Shown piece by piece: positions 1-9,067 of a stretch of 64,000 nucleotides of DNA (positions are counted from its first letter, which is position 1; the number at the start of each line of letters is the position of its first letter). The position numbers and the translations under genes are program-made. Origin of the DNA: Pantoea rodasii (lineage in GTDB: Bacteria; Pseudomonadota; Gammaproteobacteria; Enterobacterales; Enterobacteriaceae); contig NZ_MLFP01000021.1 in assembly GCF_002095465.1 (NCBI RefSeq), positions 1-64,000 of the forward strand, written 5' to 3'. The notes beneath the pieces were generated by a model. The model made no database searches. It was not told the DNA's origin and saw only the letters and a list, made by a program, of their open reading frames with translations.

Positions 1-2
1 AT

Positions 3-833
3 CGCCACAGTTTTCATGCCGGCAACCATGCCGACGTGCTCAAACATACCGTTGAAAGCCTGATCCTTACCTCAATGATGGAGAAGGAGAAGCCTTTCCT
101 CTATCTGGACACCCATGCCGGTGCCGGACGTTACCTGCTGAGCGGTGAGCACGCCGAGCGTACCGGTGAATATCTGGAAGGCATTGGGCGTATTTGGCAG
201 CAGCCGGATGCGCCAGAACTGCTGAAGCCGTATTTAACGGCGGTTCGCAATCTCAACCCGCATGGCACGCTGCGCTACTACCCTGGCTCGCCGCTGATCG
301 CCCGTTATCTGCTGCGTGAAGAGGACAAACTCGATCTGACCGAACTGCACTCCAGCGATTACCCGCTGCTGCGCACCGAGTTCAGTAAAGATGCGCGCGC
401 ACGCGTCGCCCGTGGTGACGGTTATCAGCAGCTGAAAGCCAAGCTGCCACCGCTGAGCCGTCGTGGTGTGATTCTGATCGATCCGCCGTACGAAATGAAA
501 AGCGATTATCAGGATGTGGTGAAAGGCATCCAGGAAGGCCACAAGCGCTTCGCCACTGGCGTATTCGCACTGTGGTATCCGGTGGTGATGCGCCAGCAGA
601 TCAAGCACATGGTGAAAGATTTGCTGGCCAGCAATATTCGCAACATCCTGCAGATCGAACTGGCGGTGCGTCCGGACAGCGATCAGCGCGGCATGACCGC
701 GTCTGGCATGATCGTGATTAACCCGCCGTGGAAATTGAAAGCACAGATGGAAGAGCTGCTGCCGTGGCTGCATAAGAAGCTGGTACCGGCCGGTACGGGG
801 CATTATAGCGTCACGCAGATCGTGCCAGAGTAA
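3..833 (+). CDS. rlmJ: RlmJ, 23S rRNA (adenine2030-N6)-methyltransferase, 5' end outside window
   Basis: SAM-dependent methyltransferase that N6-methylates A2030 of 23S rRNA. The reading frame is open from base 3 (RHSFHAGNHADVLKH...), which matches the extreme N-terminus of E. coli RlmJ, so only about four residues lie upstream; a GTG at 36 is internal and not the start. The DPPY catalytic motif is visible (ILIDPPYEM), as are the SAM-side segment LDTHAGAGRY and the conserved end GTGHYSVTQIVPE. The length fits the ~280-residue family. It lies in the neighbourhood of gor as in E. coli, although here two other genes intervene. Identification is by remembered similarity and is firm. Confidence 0.96.
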   Translation, partial: RHSFHAGNHADVLKHTVESLILTSMMEKEKPFLYLDTHAGAGRYLLSGEHAERTGEYLEGIGRIWQQPDAPELLKPYLTAVRNLNPHGTLRYYPGSPLIARYLLREEDKLDLTELHSSDYPLLRTEFSKDARARVARGDGYQQLKAKLPPLSRRGVILIDPPYEMKSDYQDVVKGIQEGHKRFATGVFALWYPVVMRQQIKHMVKDLLASNIRNILQIELAVRPDSDQRGMTASGMIVINPPWKLKAQMEELLPWLHKKLVPAGTGHYSVTQIVPE

Positions 834-863
834 CCAGGCACGCCAGCCTTAAGGACTATTGTT

Positions 864-1679
864 ATGTGGATCATTCTGGCTGGCGCACTCACCGTGCTGT
901 CGCCTGCCAAACGTCTCGCCGTGTTACTGCTGTTACTGACAACACTGCTGGGCTTATTTCAGGATGTATTGGACTGGCCTGCCCTCGCTATTTTGGGTGC
1001 TATCGCCCTGCTGGCGTGGGTGCGGGTGGAAAATCCCACCAACCGCGCCGTGCTGCTGATCAGTGAAGCCCTGTTGGTGCTGATCGCCGGTGGCCTGTTC
1101 CTGCATCTGTTGCCGGGCTTTAATAACCCGCGTCAGATTGATGAATTGCAGGTGGGCCCCAACAGCCAGCCGTTCAGCTTCTACTACAACTTCGATAAAG
1201 CGCTGATTCCCTTTGTGCTGCTGGCCGCGTTGCCGACGCTGTTCCGTGCGCAGAAGTTTCCCGCACCGCACAAGATTCTCTGGCTGCTGCTGTTAGCGGC
1301 GATCCCGCTGCTGCTGTACGTTGCCGTGCTGTTGGGTGGACTGGCGATTGAGCCTCACTGGCCGGACTGGCTCGGCAGCTTTATGCTGGCAAACCTGTTC
1401 TTTGTCTCGCTGGCCGAAGAAGCCTTCTTCCGTGGCTATGTGCAACAGCGCCTGCGCCAGAAAATCGGTGGTGTGGCAGCCCTGTTGATCACTTCACTGC
1501 TGTTTGGTCTGGCGCACTTCCCGGGCGGCATGATGCTGGTGGCCTTCGCCACGCTGGCGGGGCTGATTTACGGTCTGGCGTGGCACTGGAGTGGACGCGT
1601 GTGGGTCGCCACCGGCGTCCATTTCCTGTTCAACATGACGCACCTGCTGTTCTTCACCTATCCCGCGTTACAGCACTAA
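864..1679 (+). CDS. CPBP-family intramembrane metalloprotease (CAAX/Abi type)
   Basis: A 271-residue, strongly hydrophobic protein with about eight predicted membrane segments. The CPBP signature is complete: EExxxR at residues 185-190 (AEEAFFRGY), FxxxH with His218 (FGLAHFP), and HxxxN with His253/Asn257. The family comprises membrane-embedded glutamic/metal-type endopeptidases related to CAAX prenyl proteases; the bacterial substrates are mostly unknown, so none is assigned. The ATG at 864 follows an AAGGA ribosome site. It sits 30 bp after rlmJ and probably shares its transcript. Its stop overlaps the convergent rnz stop by four bases. Confidence 0.88.
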   Translation: MWIILAGALTVLSPAKRLAVLLLLLTTLLGLFQDVLDWPALAILGAIALLAWVRVENPTNRAVLLISEALLVLIAGGLFLHLLPGFNNPRQIDELQVGPNSQPFSFYYNFDKALIPFVLLAALPTLFRAQKFPAPHKILWLLLLAAIPLLLYVAVLLGGLAIEPHWPDWLGSFMLANLFFVSLAEEAFFRGYVQQRLRQKIGGVAALLITSLLFGLAHFPGGMMLVAFATLAGLIYGLAWHWSGRVWVATGVHFLFNMTHLLFFTYPALQH

Positions 1680-2587
1680 ATCTCGAACACCGCGAAATCA
1701 CGTGCCAGCTCGGTAGCCGCAAACACCGACTGGCACTCCGCCAGCAATCTCTCCCGATCGCTCGACAAATACCGCGAACTGAAGTGGGTGGCGATCATGC
1801 GTTTCGCGCCTGCCTGCTTCGCCACTTCGGCCGCCTGAATGGTGGTGGAGTGTCCGCGACCGTTGGCTTTCTCTGCCATCGACGCTTCCATCGTGGTTTC
1901 ATGCACCATCACATCCGCGTTAGCCGCCAGCAGCAGTGCCACGTCGGTAGGACCGGTATCACCGAAAATCGCCACCACTTTGCCTTTGGTCACAGGACCG
2001 AGATACTCCGCGCCGTTGATCATGCGACCATCCTCTAACTGAATCTCTTTGCCGTCCTTCAAGTCTTGATACCAAGGCCCGCGTGGCACCCCTTCCGCTT
2101 TCAGGCGCGGCGCGTCGAGGAAGCCTGGTTTGTCATGCTCTTCAATACGATAGCCAAAGCACTCCACCACGTGATTCATCGGATAGGCCGTGACGCGATA
2201 CTCACCATCATCCAGCACTTCGCCCGCTTCAATTTCGACGATCTCCAGCGGGAAGCCAGTATAAGAGCCACTAAGACTGAGCGCCGTCTCGACAAACTGT
2301 TTGATGCCTTTTGGGCCGTAAATTGTCATCGGCTCCAGCAGCCCGGCCATGGAACGGCTGGTAAGCAAACCTGGCAGGCCGAAGATGTGATCGCCGTGCA
2401 GATGGGTAATGAAGATTTTTTCCAGCTTGCTGGGCTTGAGCGCGGAGCGCATAAACTGGTGCTGCGTCGCTTCACCGCAGTCGAACAGCCAGGTGTCGCC
2501 ACGTTTCGACAGCGTCAGCGCAATCGCCGTAACGTTGCGTTGCAGGCTCGGCGCACCTGCGCCGGTGCCGAGAAAAGTCAGGTGCAT
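1676..2587 (-). CDS. rnz: Ribonuclease Z / RNase BN (ElaC), tRNA 3'-processing endonuclease
   Basis: Metallo-beta-lactamase-fold nuclease that processes tRNA 3' ends. The zinc signature HLHGDH is at residues 62-67, with further conserved elements IFGDTG and RGHST in the C-terminal half. I chose the ATG at 2587 (MHLTFLGTG...), giving 303 residues, close to the 305 of the E. coli protein. It has GGAAG seven bases upstream. A longer frame running to 2707 would overlap the gor start and its extra residues look non-native. It is convergent with the CPBP gene and divergent from gor, leaving about 125 bp for both promoters. Confidence 0.93.
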   Translation of the reverse strand: MHLTFLGTGAGAPSLQRNVTAIALTLSKRGDTWLFDCGEATQHQFMRSALKPSKLEKIFITHLHGDHIFGLPGLLTSRSMAGLLEPMTIYGPKGIKQFVETALSLSGSYTGFPLEIVEIEAGEVLDDGEYRVTAYPMNHVVECFGYRIEEHDKPGFLDAPRLKAEGVPRGPWYQDLKDGKEIQLEDGRMINGAEYLGPVTKGKVVAIFGDTGPTDVALLLAANADVMVHETTMEASMAEKANGRGHSTTIQAAEVAKQAGAKRMIATHFSSRYLSSDRERLLAECQSVFAATELARDFAVFEI

Positions 2588-2712
2588 AATGTCTTCCATG
2601 TTAGCGGGACGTAGATTTAACCCTATCATAATCATAGGCTGAACCTTTGCGCCGCTTGCGCAAGCAGCGTTACACTCTATGCCAATTTTCTTCCAACAGA
2701 TGGACACAACGG

Positions 2713-4065
2713 ATGACCAGACATTTTGACTACCTCGCCATCGGCGGCGGCAGCGGCGGTATCGCCTCGATTAACCGTGCGGCGATGCATGGCCAGAAGT
2801 GCGCGCTGATTGAAGCCAAAGAGTTGGGCGGCACCTGTGTCAACGTCGGCTGCGTACCGAAAAAAGTGATGTGGCACGCGGCGCAGATTGCCGAAGCCAT
2901 CCACCTGTATGGCCCGGATTACGGTTTCGATACCACCGTGAACAATTTTGACTGGTCGGTGCTGGTGAAGAACCGCAGCGCCTATATCGATCGCATCCAC
3001 ACCTCGTACGACAACGTGCTGGGTAAAAACAACGTTGAAGTGATCAAAGGCTTCGCGCGCTTTATTGATGCCAACACCGTGGAAGTTAACGGCGAGACCA
3101 TCACGGCCGATCACATCCTGATCGCCACCGGTGGCCGTCCAAGCCATCCGAAAGTGCCAGGCGCGGAATACGGTATCGACTCTGACGGTTTCTTTGAGCT
3201 GGATGCGCTGCCGAAGCGTGTTGCGGTGGTCGGAGCAGGGTATATCGCGGTGGAGCTGGCCGGCGTGGTTAACGCGCTGGGTGCCGAAACCCATCTGTTT
3301 GTGCGTAAGCATGCGCCGCTGCGCAGCTTCGATCCGTTGATTGTCGATACGCTGGTAGAAGTGATGCAGGCCGAAGGCCCAACGTTGCACACCGAATCGA
3401 TCCCGAAAGCGGTGATCAAGAACGCCGACGGTAGCCTGACGCTGCAGCTGGAAAGCGGCCATGAACAAACCGTTGATTGCCTGGTGTGGGCGATCGGCCG
3501 CGAGCCGGCCACCGACAATCTCAACCTGTCCGTGACCGGCGTGGCGCTGAACGAGAAAGGCTATATCAACGTTGATAAGTTCCAGAACACCAACGTGAAA
3601 GGCATCTATGCGGTGGGCGATAACACCGGCGCGGTGGAACTAACGCCCGTGGCCGTGGCCGCCGGTCGTCGCCTCTCTGAGCGTCTGTTTAACAATAAAC
3701 CGGACGAGCACCTGGATTACAGCAACGTGCCAACCGTGGTGTTTACCCATCCGCCAATCGGCACGGTGGGTTTGACTGAACCGCAGGCGCGCGAGCAGTA
3801 CGGCGACGATCAGGTGAAAGTGTACAAATCCTCCTTCACAGCGATGTACACCGCCGTCACTCAGCACCGCCAGCCGTGCCGCATGAAGCTGGTGTGCGTC
3901 GGCGCGGAAGAGAAGATTGTCGGCATCCACGGTATCGGTAACGGTATGGATGAGATGCTGCAAGGCTTCGCGGTGGCACTGAAGATGGGTGCCACTAAGA
4001 AAGACTTCGACAACACCGTGGCGATTCACCCGACTGCGGCTGAAGAGTTTGTAACCATGCGATAA
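2713..4065 (+). CDS. gor: Glutathione-disulfide reductase
   Basis: FAD- and NADPH-dependent reduction of GSSG to GSH in the cytosol. At 450 residues it has the same length as E. coli Gor and is nearly colinear with it. Visible parts are the FAD-binding GGGSGGIAS (11-19), the redox-active pair Cys42/Cys47 in GGTCVNVGCVPK, the NADPH-binding GAGYIAVE, the second FAD motif GIYAVGDNTG, and the catalytic C-terminal HPTAAEE. The start at 2713 (MTRHFDYLAIGG) is preferred over an in-frame codon at 2647, which would add 22 unrelated residues. Confidence 0.97.
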   Translation: MTRHFDYLAIGGGSGGIASINRAAMHGQKCALIEAKELGGTCVNVGCVPKKVMWHAAQIAEAIHLYGPDYGFDTTVNNFDWSVLVKNRSAYIDRIHTSYDNVLGKNNVEVIKGFARFIDANTVEVNGETITADHILIATGGRPSHPKVPGAEYGIDSDGFFELDALPKRVAVVGAGYIAVELAGVVNALGAETHLFVRKHAPLRSFDPLIVDTLVEVMQAEGPTLHTESIPKAVIKNADGSLTLQLESGHEQTVDCLVWAIGREPATDNLNLSVTGVALNEKGYINVDKFQNTNVKGIYAVGDNTGAVELTPVAVAAGRRLSERLFNNKPDEHLDYSNVPTVVFTHPPIGTVGLTEPQAREQYGDDQVKVYKSSFTAMYTAVTQHRQPCRMKLVCVGAEEKIVGIHGIGNGMDEMLQGFAVALKMGATKKDFDNTVAIHPTAAEEFVTMR

Positions 4066-4080
4066 AAGATTTGCTTGAGT

Positions 4081-4132
4081 GCGCCCCATTCAATGGCATC
4101 TGTCTTTTGAAGGGGCGCCATTTATAGCGACC
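4081..4132 (+). repeat. Inverted repeat and degenerate REP-like copy after gor
   Basis: GCGCCCC (4081-4087) pairs with GGGGCGC (4112-4118) downstream of gor and may stop transcription, although no strong T-run follows. The right arm continues as GGGGCGCCATTTATAGCGACC (4109-4132 region), which resembles the ATTTAT-core palindrome family found elsewhere in the window with one mismatch in the arms. Confidence 0.5.
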
Positions 4133-4162
4133 AGTGATGAGGCGGCGTAAAGTCTGCCTTTT

Positions 4163-5167
4163 TCACCTCTGCAACACCGGCAATTCCACCACTGCCACGC
4201 CCTGCTCACCGCTCTCCATCAGGCGGAACACCGTTTCCATCATGCCTGCCACATCCTGTTTCACCATAGTGATGTCTTTGCACAACAGCGCGACAAACGG
4301 GTCCCAGTCGAAGCAACCAATCGCCGGATGTTTATCATCGGACAATAAATCCTCGTTCCGCAGAAACTGCACCACCCCTTCCAGCGAAATGGTCGAGTTC
4401 ACAAACAGGCCAAATTGCCCCACCGCATGCTGCTGAAAGTAACTTTTCAGCGCCGTTTGCGCTTTTTCCGGTTCATAGCCACACAGCAGCAGGTTCTCCT
4501 CCGGCACGGAAATACCTCGCTCCTGATGCGCCGCCAAAAAGCCGCGCAGGCGCTCTTTACCGTTGTGATCGCTGGCACGTCCGCCGACAAAAATCAGCGG
4601 CTGCGGGCACTTCTCCAGCAGGCTGCGCGTCAGGCTCAATGCGCCATGAAAGTTATCCGAAATCACTGAAGGTGCCAGCGAACCGGGCAGATCCAGATTC
4701 AGCGACGGCACGCCTGCGGCCTGGCAGAGTGCAGTGATGCGATCGGGATCGGTCGCTCCCGTCACCACCATGTAATCCACCTGCCAGGAGAGCATGGTGC
4801 GTGCCGCTTCCAGTTCCAAACCCGGATCGCGCTGCGTGCAGGTAATGACGGGGAACAGGCCGCGATCGCGCGCCATCTGCTCAAACTTCTCAACGATTGA
4901 GCCAAAATAACGGTTGTCATATTTGGGCACGATCATGCCGATGGTTTTCGAGCGCGTTGTGCGCAGCATGCTGGCCTGTCGATTCAGCGCATAGCCCTGC
5001 TCTTGCGCAATCCGGCTCACTTTCTCAGCAGTGCTGGCGCTGATGCGCCGCTTCTTCCAGTTGCCACTCAAAATCGCGCTCACCGCACTCGCCGAAACCC
5101 CGGTGAGTTCCGCCAGGTCATAAATGGTGGTTTTCTTGTTTTTGCCGATCCCCGTCACAGAACCCAT
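4163..5167 (-). CDS. rbtR: LacI-family repressor of the ribitol locus (RbtR-like)
   Basis: A DNA-binding regulator of about 334 residues. The N-terminal helix-turn-helix (TTIYDLAELTGVSASAVSAIL) and hinge are followed by a periplasmic-binding-protein-like effector domain (TIGMIVPKYDNRYFGSIVE...). It is divergent from rbtD with a 99-bp gap, the usual place for such a repressor, so ribitol or D-ribulose control is inferred from position. Start choice is uncertain. ATG at 5167 has AAAGGG directly against it, while GTG at 5158 has AAGGGA eight bases upstream and may be the real start. The frame stays open well upstream, but that part encodes no recognisable domain. Confidence 0.82.
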   Translation of the reverse strand: MGSVTGIGKNKKTTIYDLAELTGVSASAVSAILSGNWKKRRISASTAEKVSRIAQEQGYALNRQASMLRTTRSKTIGMIVPKYDNRYFGSIVEKFEQMARDRGLFPVITCTQRDPGLELEAARTMLSWQVDYMVVTGATDPDRITALCQAAGVPSLNLDLPGSLAPSVISDNFHGALSLTRSLLEKCPQPLIFVGGRASDHNGKERLRGFLAAHQERGISVPEENLLLCGYEPEKAQTALKSYFQQHAVGQFGLFVNSTISLEGVVQFLRNEDLLSDDKHPAIGCFDWDPFVALLCKDITMVKQDVAGMMETVFRLMESGEQGVAVVELPVLQR

Positions 5168-5266
5168 CCCTTTATTGCGCTTTTTGTTGCTGGTTAAAAG
5201 TCGGGGTGATAGTTGTGCTTCATCGATTGAGCTACACCTAAAACGCCATTGATAAAGGATTATAAG

Positions 5267-6016
5267 ATGAACTCGAACCTCTTCTCCATGCATAACCCTC
5301 TCAACGGAAAAGTCGCCGCCATTACCGGCGCGGCTTCCGGCATCGGCCTTGAATGCAGCAAAGTGCTGCTGCAAGCCGGGGCTAAAGTCGTTCTGATCGA
5401 TCGCGACGGCGACAAGTTGCAACAACTGGTGGCGGAACTGGGCCCTCAGGCATTGCCGCTGCAGATTGACCTGATGGACGGCAAACAGGTTGATGGGATT
5501 CTCGACGACATTCTCAAGCTGACGGGCCGTCTGGATATTTTCCACGCCAACGCCGGTGCCTACATTGGCGGGCCCGTGGCAGAAGGCGATCCGGATATCT
5601 GGGATCGCGTACTGAAACTCAACACCAGCGCGGCCTTCCGCTGCGTGCGTTCGGTGCTGCCACATCTGATCGCGCAGAAGTCGGGTGACATCATTTTCAC
5701 CAGTTCAATTGCTGGCGTGGTGCCGGTGATCTGGGAACCCATCTACACCGCATCGAAATTTGCGGTGCAGGCATTTGTGCATTCAACCCGTCGCCAGGTG
5801 GCGCAGTATGGCGTGCGCGTCGGAGCGGTGCTGCCAGGTCCGGTGGTGACAGCCCTGCTCGATGACTGGCCGCAGGAGAAACTGGATGATGCGCTGGCTA
5901 ATGGCAGCCTGATGCAGCCGATCGAAGTGGCGGAATCGGTGCTGTTTATGGTGACGCGCTCACCGGGTGTCACGGTGCGCGATATTGTAATCCTGCCTAA
6001 CAGCGTTGACCTGTAA
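5267..6016 (+). CDS. rbtD: Ribitol 2-dehydrogenase
   Basis: Short-chain dehydrogenase (249 residues) oxidising ribitol to D-ribulose with NAD+. The Rossmann motif TGAASGIG is at 20-27, NAG at 94-96, and the catalytic Tyr159/Lys163 in YTASK. Long stretches such as LDIFHANAGAYIGGPVAEGD and the C-terminal DIVILPNSVDL match Klebsiella ribitol dehydrogenase as I remember it, so the assignment goes beyond family level. The ATG at 5267 is preferred because AAAGGA stands eight bases upstream; an upstream in-frame codon at 5249 lacks this. It is the first gene of rbtD-rbtK. Confidence 0.92.
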   Translation: MNSNLFSMHNPLNGKVAAITGAASGIGLECSKVLLQAGAKVVLIDRDGDKLQQLVAELGPQALPLQIDLMDGKQVDGILDDILKLTGRLDIFHANAGAYIGGPVAEGDPDIWDRVLKLNTSAAFRCVRSVLPHLIAQKSGDIIFTSSIAGVVPVIWEPIYTASKFAVQAFVHSTRRQVAQYGVRVGAVLPGPVVTALLDDWPQEKLDDALANGSLMQPIEVAESVLFMVTRSPGVTVRDIVILPNSVDL

Positions 6017-6033
6017 CCAACCGAGGTGCCGCA

Positions 6034-7646
6034 ATGAGCAATGAAAAATATCTGATTGGTGTCGATGTCGGTTCAGCCAGCGCCCGTGCGGGTGTTTTTG
6101 ATCGCGCAGGCAATTTGCTCGGCCATGCAAAGCAGCCCATCACCACTTTTCGTGCCCACGGTCATGTGGTGGAGCAATCCGCCAATGAGATTTGGCAGGC
6201 GGTCAGCCACTGTGTGCGCACAGCGGTGACTAATGCCGCCATCGATCCGGCGGCGGTGGCCGGTATTGGCTTCGACGCAACCTGTTCGCTGGTAGTGATC
6301 GATGAACAGGGCCAACCGTTGCCCGTCAGCCCGGATGGCGAGGCGGAACGCAATATCATTGTGTGGATGGATCACCGCGCCACGCCGCAGGCCGATGCGA
6401 TTAACGCGACGAAACATCCGGTGCTCGACTACGTAGGAGGACGCATCTCACCCGAGATGGAGATGCCGAAACTGTTGTGGCTAAAACCCACAACCCGCAG
6501 ACGTTCCAGACCGCCGCACACTTCTTCGATCTCACTGATTATCTCAGCTGGCGCGCGTCAGGTGATACGGCGCGATCATCCTGCACCGTCACCTGTAAAT
6601 GGAACTACCTGGCGCATGAACAGCGCTGGGATGCCGAATACTTCAGCGCCATCGGTTTACCGGAGTTCGCTCAGGAGATGTTTGCGCGTATCGGACAGCA
6701 GATCGTTGAGCCAGGCACAGCCTGCGGCACAGGTTTAACCGCGCAGGCCGCCGCCGACTTTGGCTTACCTGCCGGCACACCGGTGGCCGCAGGATTGATT
6801 GATGCGCACGCGGGCGGCGTCGGTACGCTGGGCGCGGACGGCAGCCCGGAAGACAAACTGGCCTACGTGTTTGGCACCTCTTCCTGCACCATGACGCCGA
6901 CGCGTGAAGCCGCGTTTGTGCCCGGCGTGTGGGGCCCGTATTACTCGGCGATGGTGCCAGGTCTATGGTTGAGTGAAGGCGGACAAAGTGCGGCGGGCGC
7001 GGCCATCGATCGCCTGCTGGAGATGCATCCAGCCGCTGCGAGTGCACAGCAGGCCGCCGATGCCGCTGGCCTCTCATTGCCGGTGTACCTCGCCGAACAG
7101 GCTTTGCAACATGCTCGCCGCGAGTCGGCAACGGTAGATTTAGTGGAAGGTCTGCATATCGTGCCGGAGTTTGCCGGTAATCGCGCACCGTTTGGCGACC
7201 CCTATGCGCGGGCGGTGATTTGCGGTTTGGGCATGGACAATGATGAAGCCAGCCTGATTTCGCTGTATATCGCCGGACTGTGCAGCCTCGGCTACGGCCT
7301 GCGCCAAATCATTGAGGCGCAGACCAGCAAAGGCATAAGCACGCGCTCGATTGTCATCAGCGGCGGTGCCGGGCAGCACTCGCTGGTACGCCAACTGCTG
7401 GCGGACAGTTGCCAACTCCCGGTGCAATCCACCCACTGCCCGGAACCGGTGTTATTGGGCTCGGCGATTCTTGCCGCCGCCGCCAGTGACATTTATCCCA
7501 ACGTGACTTCAGCGATGGAAAATATGACCACCGATGAAAATATCTGGCATCCGGAGCCCTCGGTTTCCCAGCTGCATCAGCACCGTTATGATGCATTTAA
7601 ATTATTGCAGAGCACCGCGCGCAATATTCGCCAGATAAACGAATAA
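6034..7646 (+). pseudogene. rbtK: D-ribulokinase (FGGY family), frame broken by one missing base
   Basis: FGGY carbohydrate kinase phosphorylating D-ribulose, the product of RbtD. The N-terminal half (LIGVDVGSASARAGVFD, GIGFDATCSLVVID, IVWMDHRA) reads in one frame to about 6480. The rest (PQTFQTAAHFFDLTDYLSW, VAAGLIDAHAGGVG, VFGTSSCTM, ISGGAGQHSLV) reads in another. Adding one A to the AAAA run at 6483-6486 gives LLWLKTHNPQTF and a continuous 537-residue protein of normal FGGY length. The lesion therefore looks like a sequencing deletion or a very recent mutation. It is 17 bp after rbtD, with GAGG before the ATG. Confidence 0.85.
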
Positions 7647-7832
7647 ACTTCGCATAATATTCCAGTGCGCCGCATAAACGTCGGCGCGCTGTTATTTCTC
7701 TTTGCCATTTCCTGCAAGATAAAATTTAATTTCTCCACTACTCAAGTCTTCGCCGCCGGGATACTATTTATCTCTTTGCTGGCGCCCTTCGCGCTGGCAT
7801 TTTTATGCGTTTTTTAAGGCAAGGGGAGCACC

Positions 7833-7880
7833 ATGTTTGTCGGTATTGCGCAGTGGGTCGAGGTTCAGGCAACCGCATGA
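7833..7880 (+). CDS. Putative 15-residue upstream ORF coupled to the Gate-domain gene
   Basis: ATG at 7833 with GGGGAG just upstream encodes MFVGIAQWVEVQATA and ends in a TGA that shares four bases (ATGA) with the start of the next gene. The strong ribosome site and stop-start overlap suggest translational coupling, since the downstream ATG at 7877 has no convincing site of its own. No homology is claimed; it could be chance. Confidence 0.35.
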   Translation: MFVGIAQWVEVQATA

Positions 7881-8809
7881 ATATCATCAGCATTATTATG
7901 TCTGCGGGCAAAGCCTCGGTAGATGTCGCGCTGTATACGCTTATTCCTATCATGGTGGTGATGTTATTCATCATGAAATATCTGGAAGTGAAAGGCGTGC
8001 TGGATTTTGTGGTACGTCATTCCACACCGTTATTAAAACCTTTGGGTATTACTGGGCTGGCGTTATTTGCGCTGATTCAGCTTAACTTCGTCAGTTTCGC
8101 TGCGCCGTTGGCGGCATTAGCGATTATGGAGAAGCGCGGCACCTCCGATCGCCATATGGCGGCGACGCTGGCGATGCTGTTTGCTATGGGCCAGGCCAAC
8201 GCCTTTTATCCGCTGATCCCTGCCGGGCTCAACTGGAGCGCCGCAATACTGATCTCGATATGCGGCGGCGTGCTGGCAGCAGCGACCACCTATCATTTCT
8301 TTGCCCGCAAACTTTCCGACGCGTCACTGCTGAATGAAGATGAAACGGTGGCTAACAACGAAAGCAAAATGGGGCTGATTGCCATCATCAACAGCGCGGG
8401 CGCGGACGCGATTCGTCTGGCGCTGGGATCGCTGCCAATGCTGATTCTCTCGCTGTCAGTGGTGGGTATTTTGAAAGAGTCCGGCGGGATTGAGATGCTC
8501 ACCCGACTGGTTTCCCCGCTGCTGGATAGGTTCAACATCTCCGAGGTGTATATCCTGCCTGCGCTGACTAAATGCCTGGCGGGCGGCACCGCCTATTACG
8601 GCGTGGTGGCTGGGCTGGTCGAAAAAGGCGTGTACAGTGCACACAACATCAACGCCTCGGCGGGTTGGTTGATTCAGACCTTTGATTTGCCGGGCATTGG
8701 TATCTTCCTTGGCCTGTCGAGTCGTTTCCCGCGCCTGTTCCGTTTCGCCGTGCCGGGCATCATCCTCGGCATTGCACTGCGCGGTGTGGCACACGCCCTG
8801 ATATTTTAA
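7877..8809 (+). CDS. Gate-domain (nucleoside-recognition) membrane protein, candidate pentitol/nucleoside transporter
   Basis: A 310-residue polytopic membrane protein with two similar halves: FVVRHSTPLLKPLGI and LTRLVSPLLDRFNISE-type segments, each followed by a hydrophobic hairpin. This is typical of the nucleoside-recognition/Gate family (YjiH and SpmA/SpmB type). A cytosolic loop (SDASLLNEDETVANNES) separates the halves. It lies 230 bp after rbtK on the same strand, where Klebsiella carries the ribitol permease rbtT, so a role in pentitol or ribonucleoside movement is inferred only from position. A frame extending upstream to 7805 adds unlikely residues; the ATG at 7877 is preferred. Confidence 0.72.
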   Translation: MNIISIIMSAGKASVDVALYTLIPIMVVMLFIMKYLEVKGVLDFVVRHSTPLLKPLGITGLALFALIQLNFVSFAAPLAALAIMEKRGTSDRHMAATLAMLFAMGQANAFYPLIPAGLNWSAAILISICGGVLAAATTYHFFARKLSDASLLNEDETVANNESKMGLIAIINSAGADAIRLALGSLPMLILSLSVVGILKESGGIEMLTRLVSPLLDRFNISEVYILPALTKCLAGGTAYYGVVAGLVEKGVYSAHNINASAGWLIQTFDLPGIGIFLGLSSRFPRLFRFAVPGIILGIALRGVAHALIF

Positions 8810-8817
8810 TTAACGCT

Positions 8818-8842
8818 GGCGCTGAAACACTTATTCAGCGCC
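8818..8842 (+). terminator. Hairpin after the Gate-domain gene
   Basis: GGCGCTGAA (8818-8826) pairs perfectly with TTCAGCGCC (8834-8842) around a 7-base loop, followed by CGTTTAAATAA. It lies 8 bp after the stop codon, as expected for a Rho-independent terminator with a weak T tract. The rest of the gap to 9067 is AT-rich and shows no gene. Confidence 0.6.
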
Positions 8843-9067
8843 CGTTTAAATAACACTACAATTCCCGCGTGTTATTTTAAATCACCCCTATTCATTCCAT
8901 CGTTATTTTCATCAGTTGCATAGCCTTTAATTATCGTACTATTATCACCAGCATGGTTTTACACCAGACAATTAATCCTGATGAATTATCCGGTTAATTA
9001 AATCCTTAATTATATTGCAGGTAATATTCCTGTACGTCATCTATTGATACGCAGATAGGGTAGATCC

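Noticed and set aside
2588..2707. Longer N-terminus for ribonuclease Z (start at 2707)
   Set aside because: It would overlap the gor start and adds 40 residues absent from the family; the ATG at 2587 has a good ribosome site.
5168..5665. N-terminal extension of the LacI-type regulator
   Set aside because: These residues are antisense to rbtD and contain no domain; LacI proteins begin with the helix-turn-helix.
6477..7646. Separate short kinase starting at a GTG at 6477
   Set aside because: It begins mid-domain, has no ribosome site, and joins the upstream half perfectly after one added base, so it is the second half of rbtK.
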